Positions 6,969 to 14,463 are shown, counted from the stretch's first letter. The stretch is 15,859 bases of DNA from Klebsiella pneumoniae (GCA_943325355.2 CALPPA020000009.1:1-15859), one strand, 5' to 3'. The notes: a model not told the origin generated them from the letters alone. Numbers and translations are program-made.

Positions 6969-8204
6969 TTAAGCCACATTCCCGCCTTTTTTTAGTTGGA
7001 TGACCGTAATTTCAGGCATAATTCCTACTCTTCCGGAATAAGCATGAAACCCAAAGCCTCTGTTTACATATACATACCTTCCCATATTTTCATATAAACC
7101 AGCCCATTGTTTGTAAACATATTGAATTGGACTCCATTTGATTACTCCGGGAATTTCAATGCCAAACTGAAATCCGTGAGTATGACCAGAAAGTGTTAAA
7201 TGAAAATGTTTTTGGTGACTTTTAACCTCTGAATCCCAATGACTTGGATCGTGACTCATCAGAATTTTAAAATCTTCTTTAGTCAGATTTTCAGATGCCA
7301 AATTGATATCCCCTAATTTCTTGAAATTAGTTCCCCAATTTTCAACTCCAACTAAGGCAATTTCGTCACTTCCTTTTTTAATTTTAGTGTTTTCGTTCAA
7401 CATCAATTTAAAATCTATTTGTCGATGTAAATCTTTGATGTTTTTAAAATTTTCATCTTTGGCTGCTTCAGAGGGCCAGGAAATATATTCCCCATAATCG
7501 TGATTCCCCAGAACTGAAAATTTACCGTATTTATGTTCCTTGATTCTTTTAAAAGTATCAATCCAAGGATGCATTTCCTTTGCGTGAGTATTAACAATAT
7601 CGCCAGTAAACAAAATCATATCCGAATTTTGTTCGTTGACCAAATCAATAGCGTAATTAATTTTGTCTGGATTATCAAAACTTCCACTATGAACATCTGA
7701 TATATGAGTAATAGTGAAGCCATCAAAAGCATCGGGCAAATCAGGAAAAAATATAGCTTGCTTTATCACTTTGTAATTATACTTCCCTTTAGTAACTCCA
7801 TAAATAATCGATAAAAAAGGAATTGCGGCAATCCCAAGACCAATTTGGCTAATAAACTTTCGTCTTGATCCAAGAAACCCATCCGTTTCTACAATTTTTG
7901 CAAAATGATTCACCGAACCAAAACCTACTCTGAAAATATCTTCTCCAAACAAAATCATAGTAATAATTATCTTTGGAATGTAAACCATAAGCATCAAAGC
8001 TGTAGTATACATTGATTGACTGGTTTGTCCAATTTTACGATCAAATTGTGAAAAAGAATATATAATGTATGCTATTGTTAGCACACTTGTAATCAGATAA
8101 ATGTTTAAAAAAAGTTTTGATTTTACTACTGTTCGTAATGCTTGATAGGCATAAAATTCAACAAGAAAAATAATCAAAAACAAAATCAAAAAACGTAAAA
8201 CCAT
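6969..8204 (-). CDS. Membrane-anchored YkuE-like metallophosphoesterase with internal Tat-like motif
   Basis: A 411-residue protein from the ATG at 8204-8202; a TTG at 8225 would add seven residues and is the alternative start. Residues 1-87 hold three hydrophobic segments (about 5-20, 34-50, 69-87). Then SRRKFI (113-118), a twin-arginine-like motif, runs into a fourth hydrophobic segment (about 119-136). The rest is a calcineurin-like phosphoesterase domain with its metal ligands: HISDVH (168-172), GDIVN (201-205), GNHD (233-236), MSHD (316-319) and GHTHG (340-344). These enzymes hydrolyse phosphate esters or diesters, often of lipids or lipid-linked precursors, with two metal ions. The catalytic domain is probably outside the cytoplasmic membrane, but topology is not certain. 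It is divergent from polA and followed by the thioredoxin-like gene. Substrate unknown. Confidence 0.84.
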   Translation of the reverse strand: MVLRFLILFLIIFLVEFYAYQALRTVVKSKLFLNIYLITSVLTIAYIIYSFSQFDRKIGQTSQSMYTTALMLMVYIPKIIITMILFGEDIFRVGFGSVNHFAKIVETDGFLGSRRKFISQIGLGIAAIPFLSIIYGVTKGKYNYKVIKQAIFFPDLPDAFDGFTITHISDVHSGSFDNPDKINYAIDLVNEQNSDMILFTGDIVNTHAKEMHPWIDTFKRIKEHKYGKFSVLGNHDYGEYISWPSEAAKDENFKNIKDLHRQIDFKLMLNENTKIKKGSDEIALVGVENWGTNFKKLGDINLASENLTKEDFKILMSHDPSHWDSEVKSHQKHFHLTLSGHTHGFQFGIEIPGVIKWSPIQYVYKQWAGLYENMGRYVYVNRGFGFHAYSGRVGIMPEITVIQLKKGGNVA

Positions 8205-8391
8205 CGGGAAATATTTTTTGTGCAAAATAACAATTAAATTAAGTTAAAAAGATTTTTGTTAATTGAAATTTAACTAAAATGATGCCAAAATAATTTCAAA
8301 TATTATTTTTATCAAAAGGTTAACAAACCCTTTTCGAACTGAATTTTCTTAAAAGAAGAAAAATCTAATGTAAACTTCAAAATAAACCTCT

Positions 8392-8420
8392 CGAAAAGTT
8401 TTAAACTTTCGTTACTTTTA
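8392..8420 (+). promoter_or_regulatory. Candidate polA promoter with overlapping palindrome
   Basis: TACTTTTA at 8413-8420 is one base from the TAnnTTTG consensus and lies about 20 bases before the polA ATG. Where the -33 box should be there is no TTG. Instead there is a near-palindrome, CGAAAAGTTTTAAACTTTCG (8392-8411), whose inner arms AAAGTTT/AAACTTT are perfect. This could be an operator for a regulator of polA. The promoter call itself is weak. Confidence 0.35.
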
Positions 8421-8441
8421 CGCTCAATAATTAATTTTACT

Positions 8442-11300
8442 ATGTCACAAAAACGTCTTTTCCTTCTCGATGCTTATGCTTTAATCTTTCGTGGTTATTT
8501 TGCCTTTATAAAAAACCCAAGAATCAACTCCAAAGGAATGGATACCTCAGCCATTATGGGATTTATGAATGCCTTGATGGATGTTATCAAACGCGAAAAA
8601 CCCGATCATTTGGCTGTGGCTTTTGACAAAGGAGGAAGTATTTATCGTTACGAAATGTACCAAGAATACAAAGCGCATCGCGACGAAACTCCAGAAGCTA
8701 TAAAAATTGCCGTACCCTACATTCAAGAATTATTGAAGGCAATGCACATTCCTATTATTGAAGTTGCGGGTTTTGAAGCCGATGATTTAATAGGAACTTT
8801 GGCCAAACAAGCCGAAAAGGAAGACTACAAAGTTTTTATGGTTACGCCCGATAAGGATTTTGCCCAATTGGTTTCCGAAAATATTTTTATGTACAAACCA
8901 GCACGAATGGGAAATGACATCGAAATATGGGGCATTCCAGAAGTTTTGGCAAAATTTGAAATTGAAAGACCTGAACAAGTTATCGATTTTCTGGGAATGA
9001 TGGGTGATTCTGCCGACAATATTCCTGGATTTCCAGGCGTTGGCGAAGTTACCGCCAAAAAACTCTTGAAAGAATTTGGCTCAATGGAAAACCTTTTAGA
9101 AAATACAGATAAACTAAAAGGTGCTTTAAAAGACAAGATAGAAAACAATAAGGAATTAGGGATTTTATCCAAAAAATTAGCTCGAATACTCCTAGACTGC
9201 CCAGTAACTTTTAACGCAACTGATTATGAACTTTCTAAACCTGATGTAGAAAAAACAGATGAATTATTTCAGGAATTGGAATTTCGCCAAATGAAAGCGC
9301 AGTTTGACAAATATTTTGGAACCGGAAAAGAATACGACGAAATTGACACCAACGGAAATGGAACTCCTAGTGAGACTCCACAACCAGCCAAAAAAGTTCT
9401 TGCTAAAAAATCCAATGAAGATCAATTTGATTTATTTGGTTTTTCGGATGAAGAAAGTGGGGAAGAAAAATCGAGTTCGCATTATGCAACACTAGAAAAT
9501 ACTGAGCATTTTTATCAAAGTATTCAAGGCGATTTTGCGGTGAAATTGTTGTTACAAAATTTGATGAATCAAACTTCGGTTTGTTTCGACACTGAAACCA
9601 CAGGAATTGATGCCTTGAATGCCGAACTCGTTGGGATGTCATTCGCCGCGGCGAAAGGAAAAGCTTTTTACGTTCCGTTTCCGGAAAATCAGGAAGAAGC
9701 ACAAGTTTTGGTGGATAAATTCAAACCTTTTTTCGAAAGTGAAAATATCGAAAAAATTGGCCAAAACATAAAATATGATTTGAAAATTCTCTCACATTAT
9801 GGCGTTCAAATCAAAGGAAAATTGTTCGACACGATGATTGCACATTATTTGATTAACCCAGATATGCGTCATAATATGGATGTTTTAAGCGAAACTTACT
9901 TGAAATATTCGCCAAAATCTATTGAAGATTTAATTGGCAAAAAAGGAAAGAATCAAAAATCGATGCGCGACATTGCTTTGGAAGAAATCAAGGAATACGC
10001 AGCCGAAGATGCTGATGTAACTTTCCAATTAAAACAAAATTTCAGTCCGATTCTCGACAAAGCCGAAACCAAAAAATTATTTGACGAAATCGAAATTCCG
10101 TTAATACCAGTTTTAGCAGCAATGGAATTGGAAGGAATTAATTTGGATGTTCCGTTCTTAAAATCAATGTCTGTTGAAATGGCCAAAGAAAGTGCCGCTT
10201 TGGAACAAAAAATATATGAAACCGCTGGCGAGAAATTTAATTTGGCTTCGCCAAAACAATTGGGGGATATTTTATTTGATAAATTAAAAATTGGCGGAGC
10301 GAAACAAAAAAAGACCAAAACGGGTCAATATGCCACCGGTGAAGAGATTTTAAGTTATCTTGAAAAAGACAATCCAATTGTAAAAGACATTCTCGAATGG
10401 CGACAAATGGTGAAATTGCAAAGCACCTATATTGATGCTCTACCAAACCAAGTTGACTCAAAAACAGGTCGCGTTCATACCGATTATATGCAAACTGTTG
10501 CTGCAACAGGTCGTTTGAGTTCCAACAATCCGAACCTGCAAAACATTCCGATTCGTACAGAAAGAGGACGATTGATTCGAAAAGCATTTATTGCTCGTGA
10601 TGAAAATTACACCTTGGTTTCTGCGGATTATTCGCAAATAGAATTGCGAATTATTGCTGCTTTGTCTGGTGAAGAGAATATGATTAAAGCTTTCCAAAAC
10701 AAAGAAGATATTCACAGAAGTACGGCTGCAAAAGTATTCAACATTCCATTGGAAGAAGTGACCAAAGAACAACGTAGCAATGCCAAAACAGTGAATTTCG
10801 GAATTATTTATGGTGTTTCGGCTTTTGGATTGAGCAATCAAACTTCGCTTTCTCGAAAAGAAAGTGCCGAATTGATTGATGCCTATTATGCCACTTATCC
10901 TAAACTAAAATCATATATGTCAAGTCAGGTTGATTTTGCTAGGGAACACGGTTATGTGCAAACGGTTTTAGGAAGAAGACGCTATTTAAAAGATATCAAT
11001 TCTGCCAATATGATGGTCAAAAGTGGCGCTGAACGAAATGCGGTAAACGCACCTATTCAAGGTTCTGCCGCAGACATTATCAAAATTGCGATGATTAATA
11101 TCCACAAGAAACTAACTTCAGAAAACTGGAAATCGAAAATGTTATTACAAGTTCACGATGAGCTTGTGTTTGATGTTCATAACAGTGAATTAGAGAAAAT
11201 TCAACCAATGATTAAACACGAAATGGAAAATGCTTTTAAAATGGATGTTCCTTTGGATGTTGAAATTGGCTTGGGTAAAAATTGGTTGGAAGCACATTGA
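8442..11300 (+). CDS. polA: DNA polymerase I
   Basis: A complete 952-residue family A polymerase. Residues 1-295 are the 5' nuclease domain (LLDAYALIFRGYF, GFEADDLIGTLA, TPDKDFAQLV, GDSADNIPGFPGVGEVTA). A low-complexity acidic linker follows (about 296-350). The 3'-5' exonuclease domain is intact: D383 and E385 in DTETTG, N442 and D446 in QNIKYD, and Y519...D523. The polymerase domain carries motif A DYSQIELR (D729), motif B RSNAKTVNFGIIYG (K782, F786, Y790) and motif C VHDELVF (H905, D906, E907). It replaces Okazaki primers and fills repair gaps in the cytoplasm. Unlike polymerases that have lost proofreading residues, this one should proofread. The linker contains QFDLF (328-332), which resembles a sliding-clamp binding peptide. 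It is divergent from the metallophosphoesterase, and I see no terminator after it. Confidence 0.97.
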   Translation: MSQKRLFLLDAYALIFRGYFAFIKNPRINSKGMDTSAIMGFMNALMDVIKREKPDHLAVAFDKGGSIYRYEMYQEYKAHRDETPEAIKIAVPYIQELLKAMHIPIIEVAGFEADDLIGTLAKQAEKEDYKVFMVTPDKDFAQLVSENIFMYKPARMGNDIEIWGIPEVLAKFEIERPEQVIDFLGMMGDSADNIPGFPGVGEVTAKKLLKEFGSMENLLENTDKLKGALKDKIENNKELGILSKKLARILLDCPVTFNATDYELSKPDVEKTDELFQELEFRQMKAQFDKYFGTGKEYDEIDTNGNGTPSETPQPAKKVLAKKSNEDQFDLFGFSDEESGEEKSSSHYATLENTEHFYQSIQGDFAVKLLLQNLMNQTSVCFDTETTGIDALNAELVGMSFAAAKGKAFYVPFPENQEEAQVLVDKFKPFFESENIEKIGQNIKYDLKILSHYGVQIKGKLFDTMIAHYLINPDMRHNMDVLSETYLKYSPKSIEDLIGKKGKNQKSMRDIALEEIKEYAAEDADVTFQLKQNFSPILDKAETKKLFDEIEIPLIPVLAAMELEGINLDVPFLKSMSVEMAKESAALEQKIYETAGEKFNLASPKQLGDILFDKLKIGGAKQKKTKTGQYATGEEILSYLEKDNPIVKDILEWRQMVKLQSTYIDALPNQVDSKTGRVHTDYMQTVAATGRLSSNNPNLQNIPIRTERGRLIRKAFIARDENYTLVSADYSQIELRIIAALSGEENMIKAFQNKEDIHRSTAAKVFNIPLEEVTKEQRSNAKTVNFGIIYGVSAFGLSNQTSLSRKESAELIDAYYATYPKLKSYMSSQVDFAREHGYVQTVLGRRRYLKDINSANMMVKSGAERNAVNAPIQGSAADIIKIAMINIHKKLTSENWKSKMLLQVHDELVFDVHNSELEKIQPMIKHEMENAFKMDVPLDVEIGLGKNWLEAH

Positions 11301-11340
11301 TTCTAGTTGGCAGCGTTCATTTATAAATTAATAAATCTTA

Positions 11341-11376
11341 AAATAATTTTGAATATTGACCTAAATAATTTTGAAT
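11341..11376 (+). repeat. 14-base direct repeat at the PnuC-like gene start
   Basis: AAATAATTTTGAAT occurs at 11341-11354 and again at 11363-11376, a period of 22 bases. Each copy contains TAATTTTG, a match to the -7 consensus. The second copy runs into the ATG of the transporter gene, so only the first (11344-11351) could be a working -7 box. No TTG sits at the right distance upstream. The spacing of two helical turns would also suit a protein binding site. Confidence 0.5.
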
Positions 11377-12106
11377 GATTTTAAATTCTCTTTCTGAAAA
11401 ATCCATAAAGACCATTAAATCAATTACCAATAGTCAATATTTAGACATTATTGGATTGACTATTGTTTTGGCAGGTTCGATATATTTAGAGTATCATAAA
11501 ACTATAATTCCTATACTTGTATTAGGATTCGACTTCGAGTTTCCTCTTGGGATTTTTTCTATTATCAATGTTGGCTTTTCGATGATTTCCACAAGATTGG
11601 TTACAAAGAAAAATAATTTTGGAAATTTTATTGGAACACTAAACACAGCTCTTAGCGGCACAATAGATTATCTTTTGGGTAATGCAGCAGCCATTTTAAC
11701 TTATCCAATTTCATTTATTGGGAATTATGTAGCCTTCAGGTTTTGGAAAAAGAAAAGAATTCTAAATAGCATCGATGGCATTTTTTACAGAAACCTCGTT
11801 TTTGGTATGATTTTGTCTCTCATTCTAAATTATTTAGGATTTACCTATTTTAGCGACAAACCCATTGATTGGAAACTGTTTTTTGCCATTGCCATTCCAG
11901 CTGGAATTAGTTTTGGTGGGACTTTTAACACTAGTCGGATGTATCCAGACAATTGGATTATGTGGCAACTTTATAATATTTCTAAAATTGTACAAAGCGT
12001 TATGATATTGAATATAGCCAACACCATCAAATATGTGTTTTATCTATTCAATGCCATTCTAGGTTATATTACTTGGAGAGACGACAAGAAAAAAGGAACT
12101 ATTTAA
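11375..12106 (+). CDS. PnuC-family vitamin/nicotinamide riboside transporter
   Basis: A 243-residue membrane protein with about seven hydrophobic segments (near 22-38, 43-72, 98-122, 138-156, 166-182, 199-216, 218-234). The C-terminal part contains NWIMWQLYNISK, in which W194, W197 and N201 form the WxxWxxxN motif of PnuC transporters, followed by the typical last membrane helix ending GYITWRDDKKK. PnuC proteins move nicotinamide riboside or, in related groups, other vitamins or nucleosides by facilitated diffusion, and intracellular phosphorylation traps the substrate. No kinase or vitamin gene is adjacent and no riboswitch is visible, so the substrate is open. The last eight bases overlap the convergent lacI-type gene. 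The family call rests on motif and length. Confidence 0.68.
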   Translation: MILNSLSEKSIKTIKSITNSQYLDIIGLTIVLAGSIYLEYHKTIIPILVLGFDFEFPLGIFSIINVGFSMISTRLVTKKNNFGNFIGTLNTALSGTIDYLLGNAAAILTYPISFIGNYVAFRFWKKKRILNSIDGIFYRNLVFGMILSLILNYLGFTYFSDKPIDWKLFFAIAIPAGISFGGTFNTSRMYPDNWIMWQLYNISKIVQSVMILNIANTIKYVFYLFNAILGYITWRDDKKKGTI

Positions 12107-13127
12107 TATTTTTGGTCGATTCTCGTTCTCTTAATTGCGTTTTGATTACCACGGTTTCATATGGAAGATTTTCTTCTTTTGATTCTAATCTGTTAATTAA
12201 CACATTGGCAGCTACTTCGCCAATCTCTACTCCATATTGACTTAAGGTGGATAAACTTGGTGACAATCTTCTAGAAGCAAGAATCCCATCAGCAAAACCA
12301 ATAATGGATAATTCTTCAGGAATTTTGTAGCCTTTTTTAAGTCCAATTCTCAAAGCAGCGACAGAATCATTTTCGTCCAAAGCAAAAATACCGTCAATAG
12401 TATTGTTGTCGAAAACTTTATCAATTTTAGATTTCAAGTCCTCTTCAGAATCTGTTCTAAGAATCAAATTCGGATTTACCGCAATATTATTATTATTTAA
12501 AGCTTGTAAATAACCTTCAACCCGCAATTTTCCTACACTTAAATTATCAATAGACGAAAACAAAGCAATATTTTTACATCCGGTATTTATCAAATGTTGG
12601 GTGGCATTTAATGCAGAATCAAAATCATCTACCACTACTTTATCACAAACCACCTCATCAACAATGCGGTCGAACATTACGATTGGCGTACCTTCGTTGA
12701 TGATGTCTTTAAAATGGTTGTATTCGTGTAATTTTTGAGCTTCCTCAGAAATAGATAAAATAAATCCATCGATTGTTCCATTACTTAACATATCCATCGT
12801 GTTTTTCTCTTTTTCTAAAGACTCGTTAGAAATACACATAATAACATTATATCCTCTTTGATCTGCAACTTTTTCTATACCGCTAAATACTTTGGCAAAA
12901 AAAGAATTCAAAATATTTGGAATGATAACACCAATTGTTTTTGTCTTTCTGTTTTTTAGATTCAAACCAATAACATTTGGCTTATAGTTTTTAAGTTTTG
13001 CGTATTCTTTTATTCTGGTTTTCGTTTGTTCACTAATTTCCGGACTATCATTAAGTGCTTTTGAAACTGTAGAAACAGAAACATTAAGTTCTTTTGCAAT
13101 TTGTTTTAGAGTTGCTTTAGCTTTCAT
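12099..13127 (-). CDS. LacI-family transcriptional regulator
   Basis: A 342-residue repressor-type protein from the ATG at 13127-13125. The frame continues to a GTG at 13169, but the helix-turn-helix begins normally only after the ATG. Residues 6-25 (TLKQIAKELNVSVSTVSKAL) are the LacI HTH. NYKPNVIGLNLKNRK (48-61) contains the hinge helix with a leucine in the DNA-intercalating position. TIGVIIPNILNSFFAKVFSGIE begins the periplasmic-binding-protein-like sensor domain, which ends with LSIIGFADG...LSTLSQYGVEIGEVA. Such regulators bind palindromic operators and usually respond to a sugar. No sugar utilisation genes lie in this window, so its targets are unknown. It is convergent with the PnuC-like gene and divergent from rplM. 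Its promoter lies about 145 bases upstream, leaving a long leader. Confidence 0.9.
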   Translation of the reverse strand: MKAKATLKQIAKELNVSVSTVSKALNDSPEISEQTKTRIKEYAKLKNYKPNVIGLNLKNRKTKTIGVIIPNILNSFFAKVFSGIEKVADQRGYNVIMCISNESLEKEKNTMDMLSNGTIDGFILSISEEAQKLHEYNHFKDIINEGTPIVMFDRIVDEVVCDKVVVDDFDSALNATQHLINTGCKNIALFSSIDNLSVGKLRVEGYLQALNNNNIAVNPNLILRTDSEEDLKSKIDKVFDNNTIDGIFALDENDSVAALRIGLKKGYKIPEELSIIGFADGILASRRLSPSLSTLSQYGVEIGEVAANVLINRLESKEENLPYETVVIKTQLRERESTKNIK

Positions 13128-13277
13128 AAATGAATATTTATTATTTTTTACTTTGGTAATGAAACACACCCCCTTTGAATATGTGGCTTCCTGTTTTTTT
13201 TCGAAAAAAACTCTTTTACAAAATAAACCTTTTTTTTAAAAGTGGAAATTACACTTTTTTTTTGAATAAAGACATTG

Positions 13278-13307
13278 CAAATATAGAAACTCTAAATTGA
13301 ACTGCAA
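13278..13307 (-). promoter_or_regulatory. Promoter of the lacI-type gene
   Basis: On the minus strand TTG (13307-13305), exactly 19 bases, then TATATTTG (13285-13278). This fits the Bacteroidota promoter well. Transcription would begin near 13273, so the mRNA leader is about 145 bases. The leader includes a weak hairpin, AAAAGTG/CACTTTT, around 13240-13260. Confidence 0.6.
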
Positions 13308-13318
13308 TTTAAGAAAAC

Positions 13319-13350
13319 GTAAATGTATTTACATTCAAATATTCATTTGA
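13319..13350. promoter_or_regulatory. Cluster of overlapping palindromes between lacI and rplM
   Basis: Three inverted repeats are packed into 32 bases: GTAAAT-GT-ATTTAC (13319-13332), AATGTA-TT-TACATT (13322-13335, overlapping the first) and TCAAAT-ATTC-ATTTGA (13335-13350). They lie just upstream of the lacI promoter and about 45 bases before the rplM -33 box, a natural place for an operator. They lack the central CG common in LacI-family operators, so autoregulation by the neighbouring protein is only a guess. Confidence 0.4.
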
Positions 13351-13392
13351 TTATCAGTATAAAAAGGAACTTAAAATAAATTTTTAAGACAA

Positions 13393-13423
13393 TTTGCATT
13401 TCAAAAAAATAATTGTACTTTTG
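13393..13423 (+). promoter_or_regulatory. Promoter of rplM-rpsI
   Basis: TTTG (13393-13396), a spacer of exactly 19 bases, and TACTTTTG (13416-13423). This is one of the best promoter matches in the window, as expected for ribosomal protein genes. Transcription should begin around 13427-13430. Confidence 0.8.
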
Positions 13424-13426
13424 CAC

Positions 13427-13440
13427 TCCCTTTATTGGGA
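13427..13440 (+). promoter_or_regulatory. Small hairpin at the 5' end of the rplM mRNA
   Basis: TCCC-TTTATT-GGGA forms a four-pair stem with a six-base loop just where transcription should begin, followed by ATGGAATG. Ribosomal protein operons are often controlled by binding of a product to the mRNA leader, and this could be part of such an element. The stem is short and the function is inferred from position. Confidence 0.35.
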
Positions 13441-13468
13441 ATGGAATGTTTAATTAAATAAAATTATT

Positions 13469-13924
13469 GTGAACGCATTAAGCTACAAAACAGTATCGAC
13501 AAGCAAAGCAACCGTATCCAAAGAATGGATTGTGGTAGACGCTGACGGTCATAACTTAGGTCGTCTTGCATCAAAGGTCGCTATGATCCTTAGAGGCAAG
13601 TACAAGCCAAGTTATACCCCACACGTGGACTGTGGAGATAACGTAATTGTTATCAACTCAGAAAAAATTAACCTTACGGGTACAAAAATGGATGACAAAA
13701 TTTACATGCGTCATACAGGCTATCCAGGAGGACAAAGAACTTTAACTGCTAAAGTATTGCAATCAAAAAACCCTGCATTATTAGTAGAAAAAGCAGTAAA
13801 AGGGATGTTACCTAAAAACAAATTAGGAGCAGAACTTTTCAGAAATTTAAATGTTGTTGTAGGTTCAGAGCACAAACAAGGTGCTCAAAAACCAAAAACA
13901 GTTAACCTTAACGATCTTAAGTAA
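13469..13924 (+). CDS. rplM: 50S ribosomal protein L13
   Basis: A 151-residue protein with the L13 core: VVDADGHNLGRLAS, AMILRGKYKPSYTPHVDCGDN, KIYMRHTGYPGG, then AVKGMLPKNKLG and LFRNLNVVVG. L13 binds 23S rRNA early in large-subunit assembly. The start is GTG: an in-frame TAA at 13451-13453 closes the frame upstream, there is no ATG between that stop and the GTG, and the first internal methionine (39) is well inside the conserved domain. No Shine-Dalgarno sequence precedes it. Its TAA overlaps the rpsI ATG by one base (TAATG), so the two genes are probably translationally coupled. Confidence 0.97.
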   Translation: MNALSYKTVSTSKATVSKEWIVVDADGHNLGRLASKVAMILRGKYKPSYTPHVDCGDNVIVINSEKINLTGTKMDDKIYMRHTGYPGGQRTLTAKVLQSKNPALLVEKAVKGMLPKNKLGAELFRNLNVVVGSEHKQGAQKPKTVNLNDLK

Positions 13925-14310
13925 TGGGAGTAATTCACAAAATTGGTAGAAGAAAATGTGCTGTGGCACGTGTGTACGTTTCTGAAGGTACAGGAGCAAT
14001 TACAGTAAACAAAAAACCATTTGCAACTTATTTCCCAACAGCTACTTTACAGTACAAAGTTTTACAGCCAATGTCTATGACAGAAAACGTAAACAACTTT
14101 GACGTAAAAGTAAATGTATACGGAGGTGGTTCAACAGGTCAAGCAGAAGCTGTACGTATGGCTTTGGCAAGAGTAATGTGTGAAGTTGGCGAAGGAAACA
14201 GAGCTATCTTAAAACCAGAAGGTTTATTGACAAGAGATCCAAGAATGGTAGAGCGTAAAAAATTCGGTCAGAAAAAAGCGCGTAAAAGATTCCAATTCTC
14301 TAAACGTTAA
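13924..14310 (+). CDS. rpsI: 30S ribosomal protein S9
   Basis: A 128-residue protein starting at the ATG that shares its A with the rplM stop codon. It carries the S9 hallmarks: IGRRKCAVARVYV, the GGG of VNVYGGGSTGQAEAVRMALAR, LTRDPRMVERKKFGQKKARKRFQFSKR, and the conserved basic C-terminal tail whose last lysine-arginine reaches the P-site tRNA on the 30S subunit. The length is normal for the family. rplM-rpsI is a near-universal pair. There is no T-tract terminator before rpsB, so some readthrough into rpsB is likely. Confidence 0.97.
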   Translation: MGVIHKIGRRKCAVARVYVSEGTGAITVNKKPFATYFPTATLQYKVLQPMSMTENVNNFDVKVNVYGGGSTGQAEAVRMALARVMCEVGEGNRAILKPEGLLTRDPRMVERKKFGQKKARKRFQFSKR

Positions 14311-14318
14311 TATTACCT

Positions 14319-14341
14319 GTCTTGTTCTATGTGAGCAAGAC
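14319..14341 (+). promoter_or_regulatory. Hairpin after rpsI
   Basis: Nine-base arms GTCTTGTTC (14319-14327) and GAGCAAGAC (14333-14341) pair with a single T-G wobble around the loop TATGT. No T-run follows, so it does not look like an intrinsic terminator. It could stabilise the rplM-rpsI mRNA end or mark a processing site between rpsI and rpsB. Confidence 0.5.
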
Positions 14342-14374
14342 ATTCGATTCAAATTAAAATTAATAACAATGTTG

Positions 14375-14405
14375 TTGTTGTCCCGAATTAGGGAAATTAG
14401 TTTAG
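14375..14405 (+). promoter_or_regulatory. Candidate rpsB promoter
   Basis: TTG (14375-14377), a 20-base spacer and TAGTTTAG (14398-14405), which departs from TAnnTTTG at one base. A TCCC-GAATTA-GGGA inverted repeat (14381-14394) fills the spacer. Transcription would start near 14410, leaving a leader of about 100 bases. rpsB may also be read from the rplM promoter. Confidence 0.35.
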
Positions 14406-14425
14406 CATCTAAATGAAGCCAACGC

Positions 14426-14463
14426 AAAAAGCTAACAGCTATAAGCTGACAGTAAAAAGCTAA
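14426..14463. repeat. AGCT-rich short repeat in the rpsB leader
   Basis: AAAAAGCTAA occurs at 14426-14435 and 14454-14463, with CAGCTATAAGCTGACAG between. The centre AGCT-ATA-AGCT is palindromic. Parts of it read alike on both strands, so it may be a degenerate intergenic repeat or a small structured leader element. Confidence 0.4.

Noticed and set aside
9403..10841. Several minus-strand and out-of-frame open frames of about 100-127 codons inside polA
   Set aside because: They are shadows of the polA reading frame, with no family features or start signals of their own.
13128..13169. GTG-initiated extension of the LacI-type regulator
   Set aside because: The extra 14 residues precede the usual start of the helix-turn-helix, and an ATG is available at 13127.
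13230..13270. Hairpin AAAAGTG/CACTTTT followed by T residues as a plus-strand terminator
   Set aside because: No plus-strand gene precedes it; the only transcript crossing it is the minus-strand lacI leader, where no T-run follows the stem.
14426..14463. Possible CRISPR-like or mobile repeat from the AGCT-rich sequence
   Set aside because: Only two short imperfect units without regular spacers, terminal repeats or a nuclease or transposase gene nearby.
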